From positions 1 to 57,691 of IMG/VR virus record IMGVR_UViG_3300044631_002111: a stretch of DNA of 57,691 bases; one strand, given 5' to 3'. The stretch is from a virus. The notes beneath the pieces are model-generated. The model saw only the letters and a list, made by a program, of their open reading frames with translations. It had not been told where the DNA came from and made no database searches. Shown here piece after piece: positions 17,486-25,815 of the stretch (its first letter is position 1; each line of letters begins with the position of its first letter). A program made the translations under genes and the position numbers.

Positions 17486-17959
17486 CTACGTGCCTAGTTG
17501 TTGAACTGCCTCCTGCACCGCAGCCTCGAAGGTCGTCGGGGGCAGCGGCCAATCGGAGCGGGGGCTGGGGTCGGTGGCATAGAGGGCCAAGATTTGTTGG
17601 AGATATTGCTCCAACGAGTTGAGCAAGGGACTTTCCTTCGACGCTGCCGTAAGGCTCTGACGGAGATACAATAATGTCGGCTGGCGGTTGCCGCCGATTC
17701 CTTTGAACTCCAACCACTCCTCAGCAAGCATCACGCGGGGCGGCAGGCTTACGACGCTCCACTCGCGACTTAAGGTCCCAGCAGCTAGGTCCACGGAGTC
17801 GGTCTTAACCAAATACTGTGTTAAAGAGTCAAACGACGGTTTCTCGGACTCGATCACTTGCAAAGACACGAACGGCGCTTCTAGCCCCTGAATGTCCGCG
17901 CCGTCAGTGCGCGGGTAATCGAAGGTTTCTTCGGTAACAGTGTTATAGAGAAGTTTCAT
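17486..17959 (-). CDS. Hypothetical protein, possible fibre-assembly or tail chaperone
   Basis: The protein has 157 residues of soluble, mixed alpha/beta composition. It follows the fibre genes with a 4-bp ATGA overlap, the place where tail-fibre assembly proteins are often encoded. No domain is recognised and the C-terminus is helical (EAAVQEAVQQLG). Confidence 0.6.
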   Translation of the reverse strand: MKLLYNTVTEETFDYPRTDGADIQGLEAPFVSLQVIESEKPSFDSLTQYLVKTDSVDLAAGTLSREWSVVSLPPRVMLAEEWLEFKGIGGNRQPTLLYLRQSLTAASKESPLLNSLEQYLQQILALYATDPSPRSDWPLPPTTFEAAVQEAVQQLGT

Positions 17960-18669
17960 GGTTTTACATCAAAAGTGAGGAGACTGAACGCAGACACCGA
18001 ATTAGTGCCGCTATTTTGCCACATCGAGATGTTAGTATAGGCTCCCGCCGCTGCTTCGATATCGAATAGCACTAACTTTGGAATGCCGTTGCGCGACAGT
18101 AACGTGGAGAATATCGTGTTCGTGGGGTATGCGAAGGCCGCTACATAATCAGGCGCATACTGGCCTGTGGCTACCGTGTCAACGGCTACCCCGACACGCC
18201 ATTTGCCTGCGTTTTTAAACGTCATTTCGAGAGCGATCCCGTAGTAACTCGCGTTACTTCCGCTTGGGCTGTTGAACGGCCCACTGCTGACACTGACCGA
18301 CAACGCCCCACTACGAACAAGGGCGCTTCCATCGGGTGCTTTGAACGATGGATAACCCGGAAAATTAACAAAAGTACCGCCGCCGCCAAAAACGTCAATA
18401 TTGCTGGGAGGTAAGACGTTTGAGCGATATGAAACGGGTAATGTCGCTCCTAAATCGTTTTGGGTTCCTACAGCTTGGAAAACTGTAGTGGAGCCCGGAC
18501 AAATTTGAAAGTAGCCAGCGGTTCCGTAGCGGTTACTCCCGCCAATAGAGAACAGTTTGGGTATTGAAGGATCTGACCACTGTGTCGCACCCGTCGCATC
18601 GACACCGACAAAAGTAGGCGCGGCTACAGCCAGATCAGAAAGATAAGGATTGATGAGGTATGCGCTCAT
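17956..18669 (-). CDS. Virion surface or fibre-tip protein (putative)
   Basis: The protein has 237 residues, rich in Gly, Ser, Thr and aromatic residues, with predicted beta structure throughout, like a receptor-binding tip domain. There are no transmembrane segments. Start and stop both overlap neighbours by 4 bp, so it is translated with the 482-residue fibre gene and the following 157-residue gene. Confidence 0.6.
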   Translation of the reverse strand: MSAYLINPYLSDLAVAAPTFVGVDATGATQWSDPSIPKLFSIGGSNRYGTAGYFQICPGSTTVFQAVGTQNDLGATLPVSYRSNVLPPSNIDVFGGGGTFVNFPGYPSFKAPDGSALVRSGALSVSVSSGPFNSPSGSNASYYGIALEMTFKNAGKWRVGVAVDTVATGQYAPDYVAAFAYPTNTIFSTLLSRNGIPKLVLFDIEAAAGAYTNISMWQNSGTNSVSAFSLLTFDVKP

Positions 18670-20114
18670 TGTCCAGTGATATACACTTTCAAGCCGCGCC
18701 CCTTTTCAGCGGCCCCCGTTTGAATGATGTGAATGGAAATAACATCATTTTGATTGGCTTGATCGACATTCAAACTACCAAGCTGCTGAACAGTTGTAAA
18801 AAATGAGGTTTGTCCCGAGGGAATAATAAGAACTGCCGAGTTATTTTCAAAGACGCTGGAACCGTTTACACGGACATCAACAATCAGACTTGCGCCCTGA
18901 GGAGCAGTCGTCACGCTTGCGCCAAAGCGCGTGAACGTAAAAAAGCGAGGCGAAAGAAATCGAACCTTTTCACCAGCGGTCAGGGCCGTCACCTCGTCGG
19001 AGCAAGCCACAACAAGGTCATAAGGGTGGGTGTGAGCAGAAGGCGGAAAGGTCGAGGGCTTGTTCAGAATCTGCGCGTCCCCCGAATTGGCATTCCAATT
19101 TGACTGCACGTTGGGACTAATCTCAGTGTAAGCAGTGCCGTTCCAGACATACACTTTACCGTTGTCTGAGGTCACATACACGGAGCCACCTTGAGAAACA
19201 GTAACGCCAGTTGTAGGAAGAGCGGCAAAATTGGCTACGCTAACAAATGTATCCAAAGCGTCTCGTTGAGCTTGTGCATTTGCGGCAAGCAACAAAGCGC
19301 GGCCTGCGGCGGTGCTGTCGGAGATGGCCGAGGCGGAGTGGGTGTGGCCCACGAGACTAATGGTGCCGGAGGAATTCGGGACGGTGAGCGTGCAAGTATC
19401 GCCCGGATTCACGCCAGACAGACTGAAGGCTAAAAATTTAGCGGTAGTGAATTGACCACTAACCTCGCTGACGCGAAAGTCCGACGAGGAAAACTTCGGG
19501 TCGATATCGGGGTGGGTGTGCGCTTCCCATGTGCCTAGCGTCCACGCGCCGGAGGTGTAAATGAAAGTGCGGTGCTGGCCGAGGCCTATTGAGGCCGACA
19601 CCGTATAATCAAACGGGCCCGTTCTTACGCCTAGCGACGCGGAGTGAGCCGATTCGACAAGCGCCACTTCCAGACGATCTCCTTCAACATTACCAGTGGC
19701 AGGCAGATAGACAGCGGCACCGCTGGTGGTGTTTGTGCTGTTGACCCGCACTCGCTGATTTCGGGCGGCGGTGAGTTGCTGGGCGCTGCTGACAGTGATG
19801 CTGGTGACGGATTGCAGCGACTGCGCCCCCACATCCGCCGCGTCAAGCGTGACCGCCCCCGTCTCGCCGTTGACCGAGGCCACCGGCGCTGCACTCATTT
19901 TTTCCACGAAATTCGAGTCTGCGACACCGTCTTTGAACCAATACTCCACGACCGAACTGCCGCTTTTGATACCGACGGTTAAGCCCTGATAACGGAAGCC
20001 AGACGTGAGGTCAGCGAGCGCGAGTCCGGCGGTATCGTAAGGCCCGTATTTGGCGTCCAGAGCGGTTGGCGCCCCAATCAGAACGCCTGCTGCGAGTGTA
20101 ATTCCCGATGGCAT
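18666..20114 (-). CDS. Tail fibre-like protein
   Basis: The protein has 482 residues. Near residue 85 it has SVNGETGAVTLDAADVGA, a motif common in phage fibre shafts (NGxTGxVTL). It contains several HTH-type turns (HTHSASAISD, HTHPDID, HTHPYDLVV) typical of trimeric fibre repeats that bind metal through histidines. The rest is beta-rich. The stop overlaps the next gene by 4 bp and the start shares a TAATG with the preceding fibre-like gene. It is likely a host-recognition shaft. Confidence 0.78.
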   Translation of the reverse strand: MPSGITLAAGVLIGAPTALDAKYGPYDTAGLALADLTSGFRYQGLTVGIKSGSSVVEYWFKDGVADSNFVEKMSAAPVASVNGETGAVTLDAADVGAQSLQSVTSITVSSAQQLTAARNQRVRVNSTNTTSGAAVYLPATGNVEGDRLEVALVESAHSASLGVRTGPFDYTVSASIGLGQHRTFIYTSGAWTLGTWEAHTHPDIDPKFSSSDFRVSEVSGQFTTAKFLAFSLSGVNPGDTCTLTVPNSSGTISLVGHTHSASAISDSTAAGRALLLAANAQAQRDALDTFVSVANFAALPTTGVTVSQGGSVYVTSDNGKVYVWNGTAYTEISPNVQSNWNANSGDAQILNKPSTFPPSAHTHPYDLVVACSDEVTALTAGEKVRFLSPRFFTFTRFGASVTTAPQGASLIVDVRVNGSSVFENNSAVLIIPSGQTSFFTTVQQLGSLNVDQANQNDVISIHIIQTGAAEKGRGLKVYITGQ

Positions 20115-21316
20115 TAGAGTGCGTTCCTCAGTTCTAAAGTCGTAGCTGAGTCAGTCAGCGGATTTTTACTTACGAGAATCTTAAAATCGCGTGTCCAACG
20201 CGGCGATGTTGACGCTTGGGCAACGCTGTTTTGAGTCTCTTCAGTCTTAAATGGTCCGGTAATCGAACCGCTGTTAAGAGCCGACACAAAATAAGCAGTC
20301 TTGCTAGTTAAGGCAGAGTCGTGCGCTACGCCCACAAACTGATTGCTTACGTTGTAGGGGACAGACAGGGTGCCGCCAGCATCCGCCACCACCTTCGCAA
20401 TATTTGCGGAAGCGTGAATGTTTGTAGCTGTTCCAGAGGTGCCGTTACCAAGAGCCGTGATCGCAGCACCAAACTGAGCCGCAGTAAACGTCACAGGAGA
20501 CTTGATGTAATACCAAGGGTACACGCCTGTGAATGCCGTAGTGCTGGCGGTGACTGTTCCGGCAGCTCGGCTTCCGTCTAGGGCAGTGCTGGCATTGTTT
20601 TTGTTATCGAAATACGCATCGGACCCTGCGCCGTGGGTAATTGAGACGCTCCATTGGTTTGATCCGAGAACAACAGCGATGGAACCAAGTGCGGAGTTGC
20701 TGGTTGAAGCGATGCCCGTGCCCGAATAGACGGGAAATTCGTTAGCATTCCCGACAAGTCCTGGCCCCAAAGACCCATCGCCGTTGGTGATGCGCCCCCG
20801 GTCAAAGACCGCGACCACGTTTCTAACAACCGAGCTGCCGACTTCCTGAACTCCAGTAGGTCCAGAAACCAACAAGGAGGCAGACTTCGGGGTAGATATA
20901 AAGGGCGGGACAGTCGGGAAAAGAATCGTGTCGAGAGCTTGGCTAATGGTGCGGGCCTTCCATGTGCTGGCGGGTTGCGCAGTCGCGCCCCCGACCGGAG
21001 TGCTAACGACCGTATCTGCCACAGCAGTCTGGTAGTTTAAATTGGCGGGCGGCGAGACGGCGGCTACAGCGGGGGCGAAGTCGGATATGTCCGTCGACAG
21101 GTGAGTGTGGCCCGGCTGACTGGCCGAATTGGCTTTGGCGAGAGAAGCCTGAACGGCGGCGGAGAGCCGCGCATCCGGAAGGGTCCCGTTGGTAAGCAGA
21201 GAAGCGTCTCCGTTAAGTGAGGCCGCGGGTCCTTGGGGCCCCGAAACTTCGAGGACAATCTCAACCGGCGTCTCTATGGCGACAATGTCGGTCTCTATGA
21301 TGACAACATCACTCAC
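20114..21316 (-). CDS. Fibre or baseplate-like appendage protein
   Basis: The protein has 400 residues. It opens with an acidic beta segment and VSGPQGPAASL, a collagen-like fibre motif, then a GHTHLSTDISDF histidine turn. The C-terminal 250 residues are Ser/Thr/Ala/Gly-rich and resemble surface adhesin domains. It lies between the BppU-like adaptor and the longer fibre, with 1- to 4-bp overlaps, so it is part of one adsorption module. Confidence 0.7.
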   Translation of the reverse strand: MSDVVIIETDIVAIETPVEIVLEVSGPQGPAASLNGDASLLTNGTLPDARLSAAVQASLAKANSASQPGHTHLSTDISDFAPAVAAVSPPANLNYQTAVADTVVSTPVGGATAQPASTWKARTISQALDTILFPTVPPFISTPKSASLLVSGPTGVQEVGSSVVRNVVAVFDRGRITNGDGSLGPGLVGNANEFPVYSGTGIASTSNSALGSIAVVLGSNQWSVSITHGAGSDAYFDNKNNASTALDGSRAAGTVTASTTAFTGVYPWYYIKSPVTFTAAQFGAAITALGNGTSGTATNIHASANIAKVVADAGGTLSVPYNVSNQFVGVAHDSALTSKTAYFVSALNSGSITGPFKTEETQNSVAQASTSPRWTRDFKILVSKNPLTDSATTLELRNAL

Positions 21317-21666
21317 AGCTTTGTTATCTCCGCTGAAACGACAAACGCCCCCTTCATCAGGGAGGTCACTTGTCCTCCGTTGCCCGTGGCCTTTAACTCA
21401 TACGCATACCGACCGGCGGCTAATCTTTTAGTCTGAGCAGCCGAAATGTTGAGAGTGAATCTCCCGAGCAAAGGCGTGATTACAATGCCCCCATTAGAAG
21501 TTGTGAGGGACAGCAACACGGAGGCCGAGGAGGCGCTCCCTCTCACCTGCAAAGCTGCGGTATACCCAGTTAAGTCGACGGGAACTTTCGGGGTTCCGGC
21601 CTTCCACGTAATGTTCCGCGAAAATGTGCCCCCCTGATCAATCGTTAGATTAACGGTCGCGGCCAT
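21313..21666 (-). CDS. BppU-N-like baseplate or fibre adaptor
   Basis: The protein has 117 residues with the pattern IDQGGTFSRNITWKAG, VDLTGYTAALQVRG, SLTTSNGGIVI and AGRYAYELKA. This matches a small beta-sandwich family that begins many phage baseplate or fibre attachment proteins (BppU N-terminal type). It probably anchors the downstream fibres to the virion. It overlaps the next gene by 4 bp. Confidence 0.75.
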   Translation of the reverse strand: MAATVNLTIDQGGTFSRNITWKAGTPKVPVDLTGYTAALQVRGSASSASVLLSLTTSNGGIVITPLLGRFTLNISAAQTKRLAAGRYAYELKATGNGGQVTSLMKGAFVVSAEITKL

Positions 21667-21675
21667 GGTTGGGGT

Positions 21676-21711
21676 GGGCCCTAGTGCAGGATTGAACTGC
21701 TCCAGGGGCCC
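21676..21711 (-). other. Hairpin resembling a tRNA acceptor/T-arm minihelix
   Basis: On the minus strand two GGGCCC blocks flank a four-base stem (GCAG/CTGC) that closes the seven-base loop TTCAATC, the sequence of a tRNA T-loop. It lies in the leader of the adaptor gene, downstream of the acidic protein gene. There is no U-tract, so it is not a clear terminator. Confidence 0.5.
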
Positions 21712-21717
21712 GGTGCA

Positions 21718-22215
21718 TTACATCTTCTTATTTTTCTTGGAGACTTTCTTTTCAATAGACGAAAGGAAGTCCAAGTTGTCGTCGGCCTCGTCTGCCTCAT
21801 CTTCCTCCGACGGCTCTTCGGACTCTTCGTCCTCGGACGGCTCCGGAGCAACCACTTCTTCAGACGTTTCGGCTTCCGGCTCTTCAGCCTCGGGGGCTTC
21901 CATTTCCGGCTCTTCAGCCTCGGGGGCTTCCATTTCCAGTTCGTCGCTGACCGGGGTTCCGTCCAGCTCGCCCAAAACCAGTCTGCCGCCCTTGACCATC
22001 AAAGTGGCCATCGCGTCGAACGGCTCGCCGTCTTTGACGCCGTCCGGGACTTTGAAACCTGCGGGCATCGAGAAATTGATTTCACCATTCCGGCTACCTT
22101 CGGCTTCCATAAGCGGTTCTTTGCCTTCGCCCTTACTGAGATACTTTTCCATGGGATTCATATCTTTGGGTCCTTTCTTCTTCGGCCCTACGCCGATAAT
22201 CAACATAGTGCCCAT
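21718..22215 (-). CDS. Acidic protein following capsid, putative decoration or head protein
   Basis: The protein has 165 residues. A basic N-terminus (VGPKKKGPKDMNP) precedes a moderately ordered middle, then a strongly acidic Glu/Ala/Pro/Ser tail with two exact MEAPEAEEPE units, ending in a basic patch (KKVSKKNKK). It is the first gene after the capsid. A GGGGAG ribosome-binding site lies about 10 nt before the ATG. DNA- or capsid-associated function is inferred only from charge and place. Confidence 0.62.
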   Translation of the reverse strand: MGTMLIIGVGPKKKGPKDMNPMEKYLSKGEGKEPLMEAEGSRNGEINFSMPAGFKVPDGVKDGEPFDAMATLMVKGGRLVLGELDGTPVSDELEMEAPEAEEPEMEAPEAEEPEAETSEEVVAPEPSEDEESEEPSEEDEADEADDNLDFLSSIEKKVSKKNKKM

Positions 22216-22227
22216 TTTGGTTGTTCT

Positions 22228-22275
22228 CCCCTTAGAGGGGCGGGGCCGTTATTTGGCCCCACCCGCTCAAGTGGG
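22228..22275 (-). other. Stacked hairpins in the capsid 3' untranslated region
   Basis: In minus-strand RNA, just after the capsid stop, CCCAC/GTGGG, GGGGCC/GGCCCC (loop of seven) and CCCC/GGGG hairpins follow each other. There is no long U-run, so partial termination or mRNA stabilisation of the capsid message is more likely than a full terminator. Confidence 0.55.
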
Positions 22276-22283
22276 AGGGTGGA

Positions 22284-23711
22284 TTAGGCGTAGATCGGGT
22301 TGTTAGCCGAGCCAGCAGTCAGGTCGAGGAAGGTCGAGCTGCGGCGAGCGCGGATGACCGTACCCCACTCCGGACGGATCGGCTTGCTACCGGCGGAAAG
22401 AACCGCGCGGAAGTAACCAATCGTAGAATCCGGATTTTCCGTGGCGTGAGGGATATTTTTCCATTTGAAGTCTCCCATGTAGGAAACAGCATCAAACGTC
22501 ACGTTGGAACCGGCGCTGGTGAGGGGCTTCGGAACCAAGCAGGTGAAAACATCCTGGTGGAACACGATGGAGTCCTCGTAAACCGCAGCCTCGTAGGCCG
22601 GGTTGATGTCGAACTTGTTGCCCTGAGTCGTGGCGACTGCCTTGTAAGGCATGCGGCGCACGTAGACCGAGGTGCCGGTCGTGCCGGTTGTGGGGGCAGA
22701 CAGAGTCGCCGACGTAGCGGTGGCCGCGGTGACGAAGGTGCCGTGCGCGATTCCGTTGCCCGACAACTGGTCGCCGACAACCAGCGAGCTGCCGGTGATC
22801 GTGAGCGTGGTGGCTCCGGCACTGGCGCTCGTGATCGTCACGGCGTCGTGGCGGGGAAGCCAATCGTCTACCAAGTGGAAGAAGCCCGCGTAGCTGCGGC
22901 TGATGCCGAGCGGAGCAAGCAGCTCGTTCTTGGAGTCGCTCCAACGATAATCCTGGCGGATCGCGTCGTTGGTGGCGATGAGGTTGCGGCTGGCTTCCGA
23001 GGAGATGATCGCGCCAAAAACGGGGCGGGCATTCTCACGGTCCATCGGGTTGTTACCGCCGCCGTCGCGGATCAACTTCATGTAGACGCGATCCAAGATG
23101 CCCTGGTTGAGGGGCAGAGTCGGGAGCGTGGTGGAGTTGAAGACCGAGCCGTCGCCGTTGTTTTGGACCAAGGCGCCGCTGGTGCCGACCGCGTTGATCT
23201 TGTTCTGGGCCAAGCGGACGTATTCGTCGCGATAACGATCCTGCCAAGCGTAGGAGGTGTTCTCCTGGAGGATGGCGAAGATGTTAGCGAGCTGCTCTTT
23301 ACGCTTGAGCGAGAAGCGAAGGTCGTTGACCGAGAGCTTCGGGCTTTCCAGCGCGGTGTGCGTCAGGTTGTAGCTACGCAGGGTCTGAGCGAACTCGATG
23401 CGCTGCGCGCTGGGCAACTGGTTGGCGGCGCTGTTGGCGGAGATCGCCGAGGTGCCGTTGTTGAAAGTGCCGTCGCGGGAGACAACGCCGTTAACGGAGA
23501 TTTGGCTCCAGTTCAGGCTATTGGCCGGGAGCGAGCGCTCGTAGGTGAGCACGCGGACCGTGTCGCCCATTTCGTCGGGCCAACTGTCTTTCTTGACGAG
23601 TTTGAGCCAGGGGCTGGTGTTGAGAGTTTTGCGATAGATGTCGGGCCCGATACGATTGGCTTCGTTAATCAGGACCTGTTCGATATTTAGACCGGCAGCG
23701 GACTGTGACAT
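22284..23711 (-). CDS. Major capsid protein
   Basis: The protein has 475 residues, placed after the scaffold-like gene and preceded by its own leader. The N-terminus is helical (NIEQVLINEANRIGPDIYRK), and mid-protein segments such as RNLIATNDAIRQDYRW and the terminal GTVIRARRSS fit a HK97-fold shell protein. Residues about 288-350 form a Thr/Ala/Gly-rich beta insertion (VVGDQLSGNGIAHGTFVTAA) that looks like an added surface domain. The call rests on position, length and overall pattern. Confidence 0.78.
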   Translation of the reverse strand: MSQSAAGLNIEQVLINEANRIGPDIYRKTLNTSPWLKLVKKDSWPDEMGDTVRVLTYERSLPANSLNWSQISVNGVVSRDGTFNNGTSAISANSAANQLPSAQRIEFAQTLRSYNLTHTALESPKLSVNDLRFSLKRKEQLANIFAILQENTSYAWQDRYRDEYVRLAQNKINAVGTSGALVQNNGDGSVFNSTTLPTLPLNQGILDRVYMKLIRDGGGNNPMDRENARPVFGAIISSEASRNLIATNDAIRQDYRWSDSKNELLAPLGISRSYAGFFHLVDDWLPRHDAVTITSASAGATTLTITGSSLVVGDQLSGNGIAHGTFVTAATATSATLSAPTTGTTGTSVYVRRMPYKAVATTQGNKFDINPAYEAAVYEDSIVFHQDVFTCLVPKPLTSAGSNVTFDAVSYMGDFKWKNIPHATENPDSTIGYFRAVLSAGSKPIRPEWGTVIRARRSSTFLDLTAGSANNPIYA

Positions 23712-23742
23712 AGTGATGTGTTTCCTCTTAAAGTTGGGTTGT

Positions 23743-23755
23743 GGTTGAATATACC
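23743..23755 (-). promoter_or_regulatory. Dyad element upstream of the capsid gene
   Basis: The minus strand reads GGTATATTCAACC followed by ACAACC, and the same string occurs on the plus strand at 47272. It lies about 31 bp upstream of the capsid ATG, so a capsid promoter or operator is likely. Confidence 0.6.
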
Positions 23756-23805
23756 CGCCGCCAGAAATCTCCGACGTATGAACGGAACATTCAATTTGGT
23801 TTCCC

Positions 23806-23839
23806 GTCCCGAGCCGGGGACAGCAGTCCGAGAGGACTG
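23806..23839 (-). other. Two small hairpins upstream of the capsid promoter region
   Basis: GTCCC/GGGAC, and CAGTCC/GGACTG closed by a four-base loop, occur in tandem. They lie between the zinc-knuckle gene and the capsid leader and may end or process the upstream transcript. No U-tract is present. Confidence 0.45.
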
Positions 23840-23926
23840 ATTTAAGCTCTAAAGACTGACTGTAAGAGTGATTTGAGGCTCACACCGCCGGTTGCTAAGT
23901 AGAAGTGACTAGCAGCACGATGACAG

Positions 23927-23938
23927 GGTTAATATACC
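23927..23938 (-). promoter_or_regulatory. Dyad-like element with adjacent TTGACA
   Basis: The minus strand reads TTGACA, ten bases, then GGTATATTAACC. The same 12-bp dyad lies at 30045 in the integration region. It is a shorter-spaced variant of the 13-bp family. Confidence 0.45.
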
Positions 23939-23962
23939 GCCTACTTTTTGTCAAGCGCTTTT

Positions 23963-24172
23963 TTATGCCGCCGCAAACTTTTTTCGCCTGCGGGCCGAGT
24001 TCCTTAAAAACAACTGTTGGTGTCGCCGCCAGTTACCCGCCTTCGCAGAAAGCGGGGAACGGCGGTGAAACTTGCAGCAAAACAGACAGAAATACGTTTC
24101 CTGTCCCAGTTGCCGTGCGTCGGCTTCCGTGTCGTAACCTCGTTTGAAAAGACAGGCCTCGTATTGTTTCAC
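23963..24172 (-). CDS. Small zinc-knuckle protein
   Basis: The protein has 69 residues: KRGYDTEADARQ, then YFCLFCCKFHRRS, then a basic tail. The order (a K-R-G-F/Y-D-T turn, then C-x2-C ... H) matches a small phage/bacterial zinc-finger family with a CxxCxxxH core. It sits between scaffold and capsid genes. A virion or packaging role is possible; unproven. Confidence 0.6.
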   Translation of the reverse strand: MKQYEACLFKRGYDTEADARQLGQETYFCLFCCKFHRRSPLSAKAGNWRRHQQLFLRNSARRRKKFAAA

Positions 24173-24192
24173 ACGGGCCCTCGGTTGTGGGA

Positions 24193-25401
24193 CTACCCTA
24201 GCTGTTGCTCCAGAGCGTCGAGGAAGCCGACGTCTTCGGGTAGAGATCTGTTGGAATCCGCCGAACCGGAACCCGCTTTGGGCGAGCTGTTGCGGTATCC
24301 GACGATCTTCTTGTTAGCTTCCTCCAACTCCGATTTGGCTTCCTTAAGAGCTTTCAACAAGTGAGGAAGAAGCGCTCCCGAGTGGGCCATGTAGGCTTTC
24401 AACTCGGCGTCAGCTCCGGAATAGTCGCCTTTAGCGAGACGCTGAACGTCGGCCGCAACTTCCTCCTCAGCCAAAACCGGCACGGACTCCTTAAGGTCCG
24501 CAAAAACTTTTTCTACCGCCGCACCATATTCCGCTTTGGCGGCGGCTGCGGTTTTTCCCGACTCCTCTTGATATTGAGCCAACTCCGCTTGGCGCTGGGC
24601 CTCAATGGCCTGCATCCGTTCTCGGCTCGTGCTGTGGTATGAATCTCGACGACGGATAATTTCAGAGTAGTCGTCGGCAGAAGCATAGAGCCGCAGACGG
24701 TCTCGCTCGTTCATGTTGGCCGCTAGATCCGTCAACAAGTCACTCTGTTTGTTGGGGTCCGACTCAGAAAACGCCGTCATCATCTCGCGGGCGTTGAGTT
24801 CATATTTGGTAGCCAAGGACTCGACAAAACCGACTACGTTTACCATCGGATCAACCACGTTGACTTTATATTCCTGCGTCGCCTCCACCCGCGCTACAGA
24901 CAGCTCCTGCTCGTATTGCTGGTTGATCTGCCGGAGTTGCTCCAGCTCTGCCGAGTTGACGGGCGCCGCTTTGGCGGCTTCCAGCTCGGCCTTCAAAGAC
25001 TCGATCGTCTTGGCGTATTCTTTCGCCTTAGCGGCTTCGGCCCGAAGCTCGCCCCACTTGACTGCCGCTTTTTCAGTGAGGCCTTTCGGGACTTCTTCCT
25101 TGGGAGCGTCCGATTTATCTTCGGTCTTCTCGGATTTTTCCTCGGTCTTCTCGGATTTTTCCTCGGTCTTCTCCGGTTTTTCCGCGGCGGGCTCGACTTT
25201 TTCGGCCTTCTCAACTTTTTCGGTTTTCGCCTTGGGCTTCTTGTCCTCAACTTTTCCGTAGAGAGTGGCGCCGGTCTCCCTGTTCAAATTGTCGATCTGC
25301 GACTCCATACGACTTGCCCAGTCGTCGGAGCTGAAAGTGTCGGCGGGCGGCACGACTTCCAGGTTGGATTGAGGGGAGGATTCTATTGGTGTGGTTTCCA
25401 T
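24193..25401 (-). CDS. Capsid scaffolding-like protein
   Basis: The protein has 402 residues, almost entirely charged and helical. Residues about 50-100 are Lys/Glu repeats (KTEEKSEKTEEKS), followed by long coiled coils. The C-terminal end carries Ser/Gly residues and an acidic tip. Position directly before capsid and composition fit a scaffold that guides prohead assembly and leaves before DNA packaging. No protease domain is seen. Confidence 0.72.
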   Translation of the reverse strand: METTPIESSPQSNLEVVPPADTFSSDDWASRMESQIDNLNRETGATLYGKVEDKKPKAKTEKVEKAEKVEPAAEKPEKTEEKSEKTEEKSEKTEDKSDAPKEEVPKGLTEKAAVKWGELRAEAAKAKEYAKTIESLKAELEAAKAAPVNSAELEQLRQINQQYEQELSVARVEATQEYKVNVVDPMVNVVGFVESLATKYELNAREMMTAFSESDPNKQSDLLTDLAANMNERDRLRLYASADDYSEIIRRRDSYHSTSRERMQAIEAQRQAELAQYQEESGKTAAAAKAEYGAAVEKVFADLKESVPVLAEEEVAADVQRLAKGDYSGADAELKAYMAHSGALLPHLLKALKEAKSELEEANKKIVGYRNSSPKAGSGSADSNRSLPEDVGFLDALEQQLG

Positions 25402-25419
25402 GATGGTTTGGTGTTTGGG

Positions 25420-25707
25420 TTATTCTTGTTCCGCGGCGTATTTCCACGGGGACAAATCTTGATCTGGGGCTTGGGCGCGGCGCACGGCCAGCGACCGCAA
25501 ATTTTGAAGCGCCTCGAAGTACCCTTCGCGCTTGGCGTTAAGCAGCGCGTGGTTCTCCATAAGATTGGCCGCGTCCGGGCGCAAACGAGACCGGGGGATA
25601 CCCGCGTCTTCAACAACGCTCAGGGCCAGTTGCAAAAGGTCCTCTCGCAATAGACTTGCGAATCCGTCGATTAGGTCCGGGCGAGCGAACCATTCTTTGT
25701 TAGTCAT
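25420..25707 (-). CDS. Small head-region protein of unknown function
   Basis: The protein has 95 residues, soluble and mostly helical (LIDGFASLLREDLLQLALSVVED, then EGYFEALQNLRSLAVRR). It lies between portal and scaffold genes in the packaging/assembly operon. No domain is recognised. Confidence 0.6.
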   Translation of the reverse strand: MTNKEWFARPDLIDGFASLLREDLLQLALSVVEDAGIPRSRLRPDAANLMENHALLNAKREGYFEALQNLRSLAVRRAQAPDQDLSPWKYAAEQE

Positions 25708-25722
25708 TTATTTTTTTCTGGG

Positions 25723-25815
25723 TCACCAATTGTCAAAGTCGAAAGCGCACACTAGAACGAAGGCCACTACCGCGGACGCGAAACCGTAAGCCGCCAGTGC
25801 GTGCAAGGGGTCCAT
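25723..25815 (-). CDS. 30-residue single-span membrane peptide
   Basis: The ATG overlaps the stop of the portal gene (TAATG) and the product has one hydrophobic span (AAYGFASAVVAFVLVCAF). Coupled translation supports it as a real gene too short for routine gene finding. Function unknown. Confidence 0.5.
   Translation of the reverse strand: MDPLHALAAYGFASAVVAFVLVCAFDFDNW

Noticed and set aside
22446-23690. Long plus-strand ORF of 414 residues
   Set aside because: It lies opposite the capsid gene, has Arg/Val/Asp-rich antisense composition and no domain; a shadow of high GC at third positions.
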